From NCBI RefSeq assembly GCF_002127325.2, contig NC_035435.2, positions 131,355,278 to 131,419,277 on the forward strand: 64,000 nt of DNA, written 5' to 3'. Shown here piece after piece: positions 56,601 to 64,000 of the stretch. This DNA is from Helianthus annuus. Its lineage: Eukaryota; Streptophyta; Magnoliopsida; Asterales; Asteraceae. Made by a program: the position numbers and the translations under genes. The first letter of the stretch is position 1, and each line of letters begins with the position of its first letter. The notes under the pieces were generated by a model, which searched no databases, had not been told where the DNA came from, and saw only the letters and a program-made list of their open reading frames with translations.

Positions 56601-57470
56601 AATCAATCCTTAATCTGCAAAGTCTTTGAGAATTCGACGAGTAAGTTCTTGGGAAAGGCAGGACCTAAAGTTACAGTTACACAGTGTCCTCCTATTCCAA
56701 AGGCTGAAATTCGAAAACAATTTGGTAACAAGAAATTGCCAACAGTGCCAACACAGCAAAATCACATCAAAACCAAAGGTAAAGCACCGGCTCAAGCTAA
56801 CAAGAAGCCGAACCAAAAGAAGAAGAAAAAGATTAACTTTGTGAAATCGACGGGAACGGACAAAATTGAAAAGTTTGAAAATCAATCTAACTTAGATTTT
56901 GTCAAGAAAGCTATTGTCGAGAAAAGAAATGAACCAAGTAGTTCAAAACCTAGTACCTCGGGTTCACAAAGTTCAACATCATCGGCTAGACGATCACATG
57001 ATTCTTCGGGGTTTGTAGAACGAAGATCATGTTTTGAGTGTGGAACCATTGGACATATTATTCGTAATTGTCCATATCTTCATAAACAAAAAGGAAAGGT
57101 TGATGATCCCCGTGGCAAAACTGACCATAAGCCAACTGTTTCCACAAAACAAGATCCCCGCATTGTAAAAGAAAGGGAAAAGAAACAGAAACGCCAACAG
57201 GTCAAAAAGATAGAAAAAGCTATTAAAACCGATGCGGTTCAAAAACAATCTGTTGCTGTAAAACCAGAAACTTCTACAATTTCAAACAATCAAGAAGTTA
57301 AAATTTTAAAGAAAGATACTGGTAAAACAAAACAGACATGGAAACCTAAATCGGTTACTGAATCAGGGGGACCATCACAATTCACCAACCATCAAAGACA
57401 AGAAGTTATTGTCATTGATGAAAATGGAAGACCCAAGACCACAATGGCTTGGGTCCCCATCTCCAACTAA
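53682..57470 (+). CDS. Gag of copia element 4
   Basis: About 1262 residues from the ATG at 53682 (MNPSWWGNPA). The N-terminal part holds a copia-type Gag domain (about 53900-54480: LWLRFTTEF, KKLWDALKTRG, LLTELTNFEV). A Pro-rich YGNPxQ repeat follows near 54615-54700, zinc knuckle CFNCGERGHFKREC at about 55075, a Ser/Asp/Glu-rich acidic segment at about 55330-55490, and a long coiled-coil-like region with repeated LQxKHxxLQ at about 55660-56080. Then comes a Lys-rich stretch and a second knuckle CFECGTIGHIIRNC at about 57030. Gag forms the particle and binds RNA. This is two to three times the length of ordinary copia Gag but expected for Sireviruses. The frame ends in TAA at 57468-57470. Confidence 0.9.
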   Translation: MNPSWWGNPAPDSGKYMNTSQSPSWAESPVSTSSQTNATPAGQWAFVSNQTPSIQSLLLSESETGSLNRPPKLMHLNEYPGWVDRFHTYILGQNTELWLRFTTEFDQTIEVAASSTATFADLPDDQKKTYDLEKKAYAILTQALSKDIYHQFVSFKTTKKLWDALKTRGVGNEATRQLRRDLLKKEFDGFTCMDKESLGDMTSRFYHLLTELTNFEVTTTPTEVVKKFADALPPQWNNFLEILKYNGTLKTTNINDFVQLLENKDQEETLKAKRVAVPQNPEMYYGTSTSSSAKAGSHAPLQTAFVTSTDMYGNPVQVPVKPPPTTDLYGNPIQPPPPPPAQQPQYACYGGTSSAAGQQSKSSTVQLDTSSFSKISVEVAKEHMELLNTVVSAYCGLIEGQIGNINLTQEDYRQIDKEEMDLMDIKWAFASAVRRAKDWMESTGRTSLESKRDTKYGFDKQAVKCFNCGERGHFKRECTKPAQHGNQNPFRNQGNQQNRNNDRTLVPVNNQTNRALAVQVDEGCDWSIQLGGDAPDGTACFAQIVKELVHTSGGESSASGDESSEDEDSSGYSRSVDEESSNSDDDHVGETSNVSDDIDIDELLGEAVAETQRRSILVDQAAYSSSSLHSAFMANVDGSSSQVCVDEPTAINCDECDRLHARCADLEGNMSELQAKHDALQASLFDLQDKHSSLSADWCDLQSKHEALQEKYDVTFLHNQKLTVDLSKCTEANMFHENHEKEFKSMIETLKKDKTELTKMVSRKQTDINLYISRLETMQKEMACVKTESDAIQLKLDSYLSSSYVLDHIIDVQKEKRDVTCIGYKKCPPPVRHNYDAMPDEEDRVFFEPSVPLDVKEFAAGLGYQKEVSSDSDVSADTFVSAEQNQDPPVVIEDADSSDDESDDTVPAKSDAVVKNEDIPLENHILCDPPVQPAKTVATESSSAEEPESVNLLYTLVGDDRIYSDKDFPIKNVNQSLICKVFENSTSKFLGKAGPKVTVTQCPPIPKAEIRKQFGNKKLPTVPTQQNHIKTKGKAPAQANKKPNQKKKKKINFVKSTGTDKIEKFENQSNLDFVKKAIVEKRNEPSSSKPSTSGSQSSTSSARRSHDSSGFVERRSCFECGTIGHIIRNCPYLHKQKGKVDDPRGKTDHKPTVSTKQDPRIVKEREKKQKRQQVKKIEKAIKTDAVQKQSVAVKPETSTISNNQEVKILKKDTGKTKQTWKPKSVTESGGPSQFTNHQRQEVIVIDENGRPKTTMAWVPISN

Positions 57471-57490
57471 TTCATTTGAGTTCATGTGCA
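57471..57490 (+). promoter_or_regulatory. Gag-pol junction with two in-frame stops
   Basis: Gag ends TAA (57468-57470). Two sense codons later the same frame has TGA (57477-57479), and pol then continues in that same frame with no ATG before the protease. An acceptor-like CATGTGCAG ends at 57491. Pol expression must therefore use stop readthrough, internal initiation, or splicing; sequence alone cannot decide. Confidence 0.7.
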
Positions 57491-60400
57491 GGGTGCTTCA
57501 GGAGGAACTATCAGTAGTCATTGGATTGTTGATAGTGGGGCATCCAGGCACATGACAGGCGACATGAAGCTTCTCTACGACGTTAAATCTATTAGAGGAG
57601 GTTATGTTGCTTTTGCTGGAGATAAGGGTGGATATATAACGGGTGAAGGAATGATATCTAACGGGATTGTCAGCTTTGACAAGATCAATTTTGTGCAACA
57701 ACTTGATCACAATCTTCTTAGTGTTTCTCAAATCTGTGACAAGAAATTTTCAGTACACTTTGATGCTAATGGATGTTATGTGCTGAAACCCGGCTTCAAA
57801 ATTCCAAAAGAATGGATTCTCTTGTCGGCTCCAAGGATAAATGATTTGTACGTCCTTGACATGAGCCAGGCTATTACTACGTCTGCACAAGCAACTTGTT
57901 TCGTTTCTAAAGCCACAGAAAAGGACACTATCTCTTGGCACAGACGAATGGGTCACATTCACTTACGAAAAATGAATCATTTGGTCTCAAATGAATTGGT
58001 GAATGGTATTCCCCTCAAAAATTTCCATCTTCAAGACATCTGTGTTTCGTGCCAGAAAGGAAAGCAAACAAAGAAGAAGCACCCTACAAAGAAGATCAAC
58101 ACAGTGGCAGTTCCTCTTGAACGTTTGCACATGGATTTGTTCGGTCCTGTCAAGCACAAGAGTATTCGGGGTGATCAATACTGCCTCGTGGTTACTGATG
58201 ATTATTCAAGATTTTCTTGGGTTGCGTTCATGGCACACAAGAGTGAAACCTTTGGCATCATCAAAAACTTGATCATTCAGATTGAGAATTTGTATAAGTT
58301 GAAGGTTAGGCGGATACGTAGCGACAATGGTACTGAATTTAAAAATCATTCCATGGCGGAGTTCTGCACTTCAAAAGGTATTCTTCATGAGTTTAGTGCA
58401 GCTTATACTCCTCAACAGAATGGTGTCGCTGAACGTAAGAACCGCACATTGATCGAGACTGCTAGGACAATGTTAGTGGAGTCACAGTTACCCATTCCAT
58501 TCTGGACTGAAGCTGTGGCCTCTGCATGTTATACATTGAACAGAGTCCTTACAGTCAAAAGGCACAACAAGACCTGCTTTGAGCTTCTTCAAAAACGGAA
58601 ACCAGATTTGTCTTATCTAGAACCGTTTGGAGCTCCATGCACAATCATCGATCCTAATGGAAAGTTTGGGGCAAGAGCAATTGATGGATACTTTCTTGGG
58701 TATGCCACCCCTAACTTACGAGTCTGGAATCTAGAGACTAAAAGGGTCGAGGAATGGTCTGAGGTCAGAGTACAAAGGCACACCTTGCCAGTCAAAAATC
58801 CGGGTCAACCTTGGATGTTTGAGTACGATGACTTTTTCAATTCGATCAATGTTGAAGCCGTTGAAGAAAATGCTGCGGCTAGGATGTTTTTCGAGAGTGA
58901 CAATGCAACAGTTTCACCGGTGGTTCGTCCAATTCTTGTTAATCAAGAACCATCTTCTTCGGTGAACAACAATACTCTCAACAATGAGGATTTTCATGAT
59001 GCAAACGAATTGAACGAATCTTCAGAAGATGATGAATTTCTAGATGCAGATCAAGAAGCTCCTACAACAGCAGTTCATGGTACTTCAGAGGGTACTCCTC
59101 CAGTGGATACACATAGAACAGCTGAGACTACTGCATCATCCTCTTCGTCAATTCCGGGTCTTGAATTGGTTGTTGATCTTAATCTTAACAACCTGGGTAT
59201 AAATGTTCCAGTTCCAGATAATCCAGAAACAAGGATTCATAATACCCATCCTCAACAAAACATCATTGGAAATGTGCAAAGTGGCGTTCAAACAAGAAAC
59301 ATGTTGCGAAACAACAACAATGCAGGCTTGTATGCAGCTATTCGAGAATCCGGGCAACAAAACGACTGGTCCTTCGCGTGTTATGTCTCACAAGAAGAAC
59401 CAAGAACATGGAAAGAAGCCTTGAAAGATAATGCTTGGGTTGAAGCAATGCAGGAAGAACTGCAACAATTCCAGAAGCTGGGTGTCTGGAAACTAGTAGA
59501 GAAACCTGCTGGATACAAGAAGATTGGTACCCGTTGGGTTTTCAAATGCAAAAAGGATGACCGCGGAGTTGTTATCCGAAACAAAGCACGTTTAGTCGTT
59601 CAGGGTTTTCGTCAGATTGAAGGGATCGACTACAACGAAGTCTATGCACCTGTTGCACGTCTCGAAGCAATTCGAATCTTTCTAGCCTATGCGTCTTTCA
59701 AAGGATTCAAGGTTTATCAGATGGACGTGAAAAGTGCATTTTTACATGGTGTGGTTGAAGAAGAGGTGTACGTCGAACAGCCTCCAGGTTTTGAAGATCC
59801 TATCCATCCCGATCGGGTTTGGTTGCTAAACAAAGCTCTTTATGGTCTTCATCAAGCACCGCGAGCTTGGTATGCAACCTTATCACACTATCTGCTGGAG
59901 AACGGTTTTCGTAGAGGTCTTATCGACTGTACTCTTTTCATCAAGGAACAAGATGGAGATCTTCTTCTGGTACAGGTATACGTTGATGACATTATTTTTG
60001 GTTCTACTAATGATGTCTTGTGTAGGGAATTCGAGCGCATTATGCAGGATAAATTCGAGATGAGTGCTATGGGGGAAATGACCTTCTTCTTGGGCCTACA
60101 AGTACAACAAACGGAGTCTGGGATATTCATCCATCAGACTAAATATGTTGGTGACATCTTGAGCCGGTTCCAGATGTCTGATGCAACGCCCATTGGTACC
60201 CCATTGCCAACTAATCACGGAATTACTCCAGACTTGAAGGGAGAAGCTGTTAGCCCTTCTATTTATCGCGCCATGATCGGATCTCTCATGTACCTCACAG
60301 CATCAAGGCCAGATATAATGTACCCAACGTGCCTGCTTGCTAGATATCAAGTTAACCCGAAGGCCTCACATCTTGCTGCTGTTAAAAGGATTTTTCGTTA

Positions 60401-60926
60401 TTTGAAGGCGTACCCTGACACCGGTCTGTGGTACCCTAGGGATAATAACTTTGAATTGGTAGCTTTCAGTGATTCTGATTTTGGCGGATGCAAAATCGAC
60501 GGCAAATCCACAACGGCTGGATGTCAGTTCTTAGGAAATCGCCTAGTCACATGGCAGTGCAAGAAGCAGACGTGTGTAGCTACATCAACATGCGAAGCTG
60601 AATACATTGCTGCCTCAAGTTGTTGCTCCCAAGTTCTTTGGATCCAACAACAGATGCGGGACTACGGTTTTGAATTCCTAACTACTCCTATTTACGTTGA
60701 TAATTCTGCTGCTTTAGATATCACTAGAAATCCTGTGCAGCATTCAAAGACCAAACACATCGAAATCAAATATCACTTCATACGTGATTGCTTTGAGAAA
60801 AGGCTAATCGATGTTGTTAAGGTCCACACCGATGACCAACGTGCCGACTTATTTACCAAAGCTTTTGACAAATCAAGATTTGACTTCTTATTATTGGTAA
60901 ATGGCATTAAGGTCAAGCAAGAGTAA
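57486..60926 (+). CDS. Pol of copia element 4 (protease, integrase, RT, RNase H)
   Basis: Open for about 1146 codons in the gag frame; the first codons lack an ATG (GTG at 57486). Protease has [13 protein letters not shown] (about 57520). Integrase has His in WHRRMGHIH (about 57940), Cys pair CVSCQKGKQ (about 58040), first Asp in HMDLFGP (about 58130), SDNGTEF (about 58320) and Glu in [10 protein letters not shown] (about 58425). RT opens with [14 protein letters not shown] (about 59410) and carries YVDDIIFGS (about 59980). RNase H has SDSDFGG (about 60470) and CEAEYIAAS (about 60592). The end has [10 protein letters not shown]. Order and motifs are those of Ty1/copia. No premature stop, so the enzyme set looks complete. 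Confidence 0.93.
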   Translation: MQGASGGTISSHWIVDSGASRHMTGDMKLLYDVKSIRGGYVAFAGDKGGYITGEGMISNGIVSFDKINFVQQLDHNLLSVSQICDKKFSVHFDANGCYVLKPGFKIPKEWILLSAPRINDLYVLDMSQAITTSAQATCFVSKATEKDTISWHRRMGHIHLRKMNHLVSNELVNGIPLKNFHLQDICVSCQKGKQTKKKHPTKKINTVAVPLERLHMDLFGPVKHKSIRGDQYCLVVTDDYSRFSWVAFMAHKSETFGIIKNLIIQIENLYKLKVRRIRSDNGTEFKNHSMAEFCTSKGILHEFSAAYTPQQNGVAERKNRTLIETARTMLVESQLPIPFWTEAVASACYTLNRVLTVKRHNKTCFELLQKRKPDLSYLEPFGAPCTIIDPNGKFGARAIDGYFLGYATPNLRVWNLETKRVEEWSEVRVQRHTLPVKNPGQPWMFEYDDFFNSINVEAVEENAAARMFFESDNATVSPVVRPILVNQEPSSSVNNNTLNNEDFHDANELNESSEDDEFLDADQEAPTTAVHGTSEGTPPVDTHRTAETTASSSSSIPGLELVVDLNLNNLGINVPVPDNPETRIHNTHPQQNIIGNVQSGVQTRNMLRNNNNAGLYAAIRESGQQNDWSFACYVSQEEPRTWKEALKDNAWVEAMQEELQQFQKLGVWKLVEKPAGYKKIGTRWVFKCKKDDRGVVIRNKARLVVQGFRQIEGIDYNEVYAPVARLEAIRIFLAYASFKGFKVYQMDVKSAFLHGVVEEEVYVEQPPGFEDPIHPDRVWLLNKALYGLHQAPRAWYATLSHYLLENGFRRGLIDCTLFIKEQDGDLLLVQVYVDDIIFGSTNDVLCREFERIMQDKFEMSAMGEMTFFLGLQVQQTESGIFIHQTKYVGDILSRFQMSDATPIGTPLPTNHGITPDLKGEAVSPSIYRAMIGSLMYLTASRPDIMYPTCLLARYQVNPKASHLAAVKRIFRYLKAYPDTGLWYPRDNNFELVAFSDSDFGGCKIDGKSTTAGCQFLGNRLVTWQCKKQTCVATSTCEAEYIAASSCCSQVLWIQQQMRDYGFEFLTTPIYVDNSAALDITRNPVQHSKTKHIEIKYHFIRDCFEKRLIDVVKVHTDDQRADLFTKAFDKSRFDFLLLVNGIKVKQE

Positions 60927-61435
60927 ACCAACATCGGAAAATCATTTTTGTAAATATCTTTGTGTGTTTTTAAATTTCTCTTAGTTTATTGATTTTAGGG
61001 GGAGTAAATCCAAAAACAGATAGAAAAATTTCAAAAACACAAAAACAATAGAAAAACAAAAATGAGTTTCCTGGCGAGCAAAAGAGAAAATGATAGTACA
61101 TCAGTGGTCTATCCAAACCTCTTTAAACCTTAAATGAAAAACGATAAGCAGCTCTATATAAGATGTATCGGTAGGCTCACAATCATTTTAAAGTGTGCAG
61201 GGTGATATAAATCTTAATCGACTGAAGACCAGGTGGGAACCATTCATTGGCATATGGTCTTAGTACCGAAATTTCGTTTGATAGATTGCCGAGGTTCTGA
61301 GATATTCGGTCTTTATGCTGCTTATCATCTGGGTATCATGGTTGTATCTTTTACCGAAAAATAACGGGGACGCAAGTCTAGATCTTCCATGATACTATAC
61401 AAACGTGTACATATTACATACTGCATTCGACCTCA

Positions 61436-61650
61436 ATAAGTGATAAACAATCACATGTCCAAATCAAATAAGTGATAAAATATCACATTTATCCGGGTGT
61501 CAAGTTCGTCTCTCTGCTGTACGGAAGTACTGACCTGTTCACGGACTTGCACCTGTGCCCTCATGCATACGAAAATCAAGTTCCTCATCAATAAGTGATT
61601 ACATCACATAGGACTTGTTTTCAATTCAAAATAAGTGAGTATCTCACATT
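61436..61650. repeat. Four AAGTGAT/ATCACA mini-hairpins
   Basis: AAGTGATAAACAATCACAT (about 61439), AAGTGATAAAATATCACATT (about 61471), AAGTGATTACATCACATA (about 61592) and AAGTGAGTATCTCACATT (about 61632). In the fourth, compensating changes keep the stem (GTGAG pairs with CTCAC), which argues for selection on pairing. Confidence 0.6.
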
Positions 61651-62785
61651 TTATACGGTTAAACAGATGATAATCGGTATACTCACCGGTAAGATGAACT
61701 CTCGTGCATACCTTGATACGGGAATGTGTCGTGATGTGGATGAACACCGGTCGGTAAGTATAAATCATACATTAACGTATCCTCTAAACATGATTACATC
61801 TGATAAGTTGAGCTTAAGTGGACAACAATACCGATAATTGTTATAGGATGCTTATCTTAATGTTAACTAACTGAACAACAAGAGTGTTTTGGCATGACCG
61901 TACACTGATATGATTCTCTTACCCTCGAAACTCGCAAAAAGAATGTTTGTATATATTTTTGTACTGCTTAACTTTTATTATTTCTTTTAAACAGTTTCGT
62001 CGTTTGGTGCATATCAGCACGACATTAGCGGTGATGTCGTTTGATAACACTCAAAGGATTTTAAATTGTTGTCTTTTACTTTCAAAAATTCCAAAAAGAT
62101 TTTAGGAGTGTTTTAATATAAACTTTACAAAAGCCAAAAAGATTTTATTTCTGCTTTATTTTCGATCGTACGATGTTGGAGCTCGAGTCTTCGTTGCCTG
62201 AAAACTGAACGAAAACCAAACTGACTAAATCTTCATAAACGGTCGAAATTTTGCAAGTTTTGAAAGTTAAATCTGAAATTGAAAAATTTATTAAACTTTC
62301 AAACTGTCGGACGTGTTTGATTGTGACATGGTCATTTGTGTGTCATTTGTTTATACTATATTCCAAGCAGTTGTTCTCATTACGCGTTTAGATTTCTTGC
62401 ATGTGCAGATTCTAAAGGCTGGGAGAACATAGTCGATGACAAGCTCTGGAATGAAGACACGACGAGAAGGCGCTCAAGTGATGAAGATGATCGAGTTGCC
62501 GTTGGCCATCATCAACACCACAAGGATCTCACTTCATAAAGATAAAGTCTTTTCACGAGCATAACTCAAGGGGGAGCTTATGTTAAGGGGGAGTTTGTCA
62601 ACACACTTCTTACATGATACGGGTAGTTTGTTGATACACTCTCTGCTTTCAAGACGTGAAGACTTTGAAGATCCTCCGACATTGAAGACTTGAAAGGACA
62701 TCAGAGTTTTGAGAACTCGAAGACCCAAGACCGTCGAAGTTCGAGACGAGTCTACAACTATAGAAGATAAAGACAAAGCTACAGC

Positions 62786-62797
62786 CAAGGGGGAGTT
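62786..62797 (+). promoter_or_regulatory. Polypurine tract of element 4
   Basis: CAAGGGGGAGTT lies directly before the 3' LTR. A similar AAGGGGGAGTTTGT at about 62585-62598 also precedes TCAACACA and may be an extra or fossil tract. Confidence 0.75.
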
Positions 62798-63433
62798 TGT
62801 TGGTGCACTTGTGTCTGTACTTTGTCTGTATTCGGTCTGTATGTAAACGATGTCCTTGGTAGTCTGTAAGTTGACCAAGTCAACCATCCTCCGGATTGAC
62901 TTGGCCAACAGTTGGAATATGTTTGATATGTTTGTCTGAATCGAAGGATAACCTCGAAGGATAATGTTGATCCTTCGAGGTGCTCGAAAGATATGCTTCG
63001 AATGATTAGACCTCGAAAGATGATCTTTCGAGGTCCCTGCTTATCCTTCGAAAGCATTGTATCCGAAAGATGATCCTTCGGACCATCTATCGAATCCTTC
63101 GAGAAGACCTGCTGTATATGGGTATATATACCCATGTAGTGTTGAGGACAGAAGATGGATGCACACAGATAGTCACACCGAGAGATAGAGAGTTGAGAGC
63201 ATCCTGTCCGAAACACTCACACACTTAGAGAGTTTATAGAACATTTCTGTAAACATTGAGCTTGTAACCGAACCCTCATTGCATTAATACAAGTTGTGTT
63301 AATCGGTGAACTTGTGTGTTTGTTTCTCTACTTGCTACTAACTCGGTTTGCTTGCTAGCTTGGATTCCGCACTTGCTAGCAGGTTTGTATAACAAGGTTT
63401 AGGTTCGTAATCCTCCGCGAAAAGGGACCTACA
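62798..63433 (+). repeat. 3' LTR of copia element 4
   Basis: 636 bp; no difference from the 5' LTR was found by eye. Contains the same motif cluster and palindrome (63118-63135). Confidence 0.95.
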
Positions 63434-63438
63434 GACAT

Positions 63439-64000
63439 CAACCTTGCATATGATCATTTGGACTAGACAAATGGTGTAAGATTCATCATCCTTCTATGTG
63501 AACAAAATTAGGATGTAAATCCATAACCAGAAACTTTTATCAGCTATTTTGGCTTTCAAAGTGAATTAAGTATTAACTTGATTTTAATAATTTGGAATAG
63601 AACTTCTAGACTTTGTAAAGTTCTAGAAGTTCCTAACAGAGTAACAGGAGTACCTACTTTGCTTGTTATAAGGATTTTTTATCCACTAAAATCTGAGTTA
63701 AAGTACATCCAGATAAAGAAACAATTACGAAAACTAATATGATTTCATATTAACATCTTTTGTTTCTAACTCGATTAATTGTTAAATTTACTCCAAGTAC
63801 TTCAAGTTAAAAAAAACTTACAACGCCACAATATACCAAAACCATAGAACGTCGCCTTATGGTGATCCACCATGTTTGGGATGCAACTCAACCCTACACA
63901 ATTTAAATCTAAGAGTCCTATGACATAAGTTTCAAATAACTTACAAAACTTTATATTCACCTGTGTTTAGATCGTAGTTGCATATCCTACTAGTATGAAG
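63439..64000. other. Right flank, no gene seen
   Basis: AT-rich DNA. The only structure noticed is the inverted repeat GAACTTCTAGA / TCTAGAAGTTC (63600-63610, 63622-63632). Confidence 0.5.

Larger units (their letters stand above)
60927..62797 (+). other. Region between pol and 3' LTR of element 4
   Basis: About 1.87 kb without a convincing ORF; an envelope-like gene known from some Sireviruses is not recognised. It holds several GGGGGAG tracts (about 60999, 62570, 62587, 62790), the last being the likely polypurine tract. It also has four small hairpins of AAGTGAT...ATCACA type (61436-61650) and acceptor-like TGTGCAG at about 61195 and 62402. A frame of 67 codons at 62336-62539 follows the last; its coding status is doubtful. 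Confidence 0.6.
52233..63433 (+). mobile_element. Complete Ty1/copia Sirevirus-type element, element 4
   Basis: LTRs of 636 bp at 52233-52868 and 62798-63433 that appear identical by eye, flanked by the duplication GACAT (52228-52232, 63434-63438). Primer-binding site 52871-52883. Gag is followed by pol in the copia order protease, integrase, RT, RNase H. The very long Gag (about 1260 residues), the long region between pol and the 3' LTR (about 1.87 kb) and repeated GGGGGAG tracts fit the Sirevirus (Maximus/SIRE) lineage. No decay is visible. It is the youngest insertion in the window and plausibly active. Confidence 0.95.

Noticed and set aside
62336..62539. Envelope-like or extra gene near the 3' end of the copia element
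   Set aside because: Only 67 codons, no transmembrane or signal segment that stands out; kept as a doubtful frame only.
1..64000. tRNA genes signalled by TGGTATCAGAGC sequences
   Set aside because: These are primer-binding sites next to LTRs; no cloverleaf-forming sequence surrounds them.

Overview
The window looks like a transposon-dense intergenic or heterochromatic block of a flowering-plant nuclear genome. The evidence is AT-rich DNA with long (TA)n tracts, four full-length LTR retrotransposons primed by initiator-Met tRNA-type sites, a CACTA DNA transposon, several foldback elements, and pieces of plant genes with GT-AG introns (FAR1-like, MED33/REF4-like, plant ZFYVE26-like). A eudicot, perhaps Asteraceae, fits the feel of the element families, but that is memory-based and unproven. 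No intact host gene, rRNA, tRNA or CRISPR array was found.

Layout. (1) 1-13265: a minus-strand FAR1-like gene starts at 13265 with four predicted exons in consistent phase. It carries an in-frame TAG and is cut in its DNA-binding exon by a complete Ty3/gypsy chromovirus at 2007-11998 (minus strand, TSD TTATA). A related exon at 663-755 suggests a second FAR1-like copy. The introns hold a degenerate repeat of about 63 bp built on TAACATGTGTAAC. (2) 13266-28118: a train of foldback/TIR elements, most bounded by (TA)n tracts. One is split by an 8.6-kb non-autonomous CACTA element (18515-27127, TSD AGA), which carries a minisatellite of about 60 bp and intron-containing fragments of at least two host genes. 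(3) 28119-49745: a low-copy-looking inverted-repeat element hosts an old, decayed Ty3/gypsy element (28337-48811, minus strand, TSD GAACC). That element's gag is in turn interrupted by a young, intact Ty3/gypsy chromovirus (33943-45319, plus strand, TSD ATTAC). (4) 49746-52232: mostly featureless, with one frameshifted TE-associated pseudogene. (5) 52233-63433: a Ty1/copia element of Sirevirus (Maximus/SIRE) type with two LTRs that look identical by eye, open gag and open pol (TSD GACAT). (6) 63434-64000: no gene seen.

Relative ages follow from nesting and from LTR differences counted by eye: copia 0 in 636 bp; inner gypsy about 8 in 2800 bp; 5'-side gypsy about 9 plus two indels in 2316 bp; outer gypsy about 37 in 1465 bp. 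The first three are recent and the outer gypsy is clearly older, as nesting requires. At an assumed 1e-8 substitutions per site per year the outer gypsy is about 1.3 My old and the other three are under 0.3 My.

Most interesting signals: a short gag intron with an in-frame stop in the first gypsy element (a possible splice switch between short Gag and Gag-Pol); an imperfect palindrome around CG-GGAC-G next to the polypurine tract in all three gypsy elements; family-specific oligonucleotide clusters in the LTRs; a perfect 18-bp palindrome at the copia core promoter; a double stop between copia gag and pol; extra leader ORFs in the outer gypsy element; and the two-gene capture inside the CACTA element.
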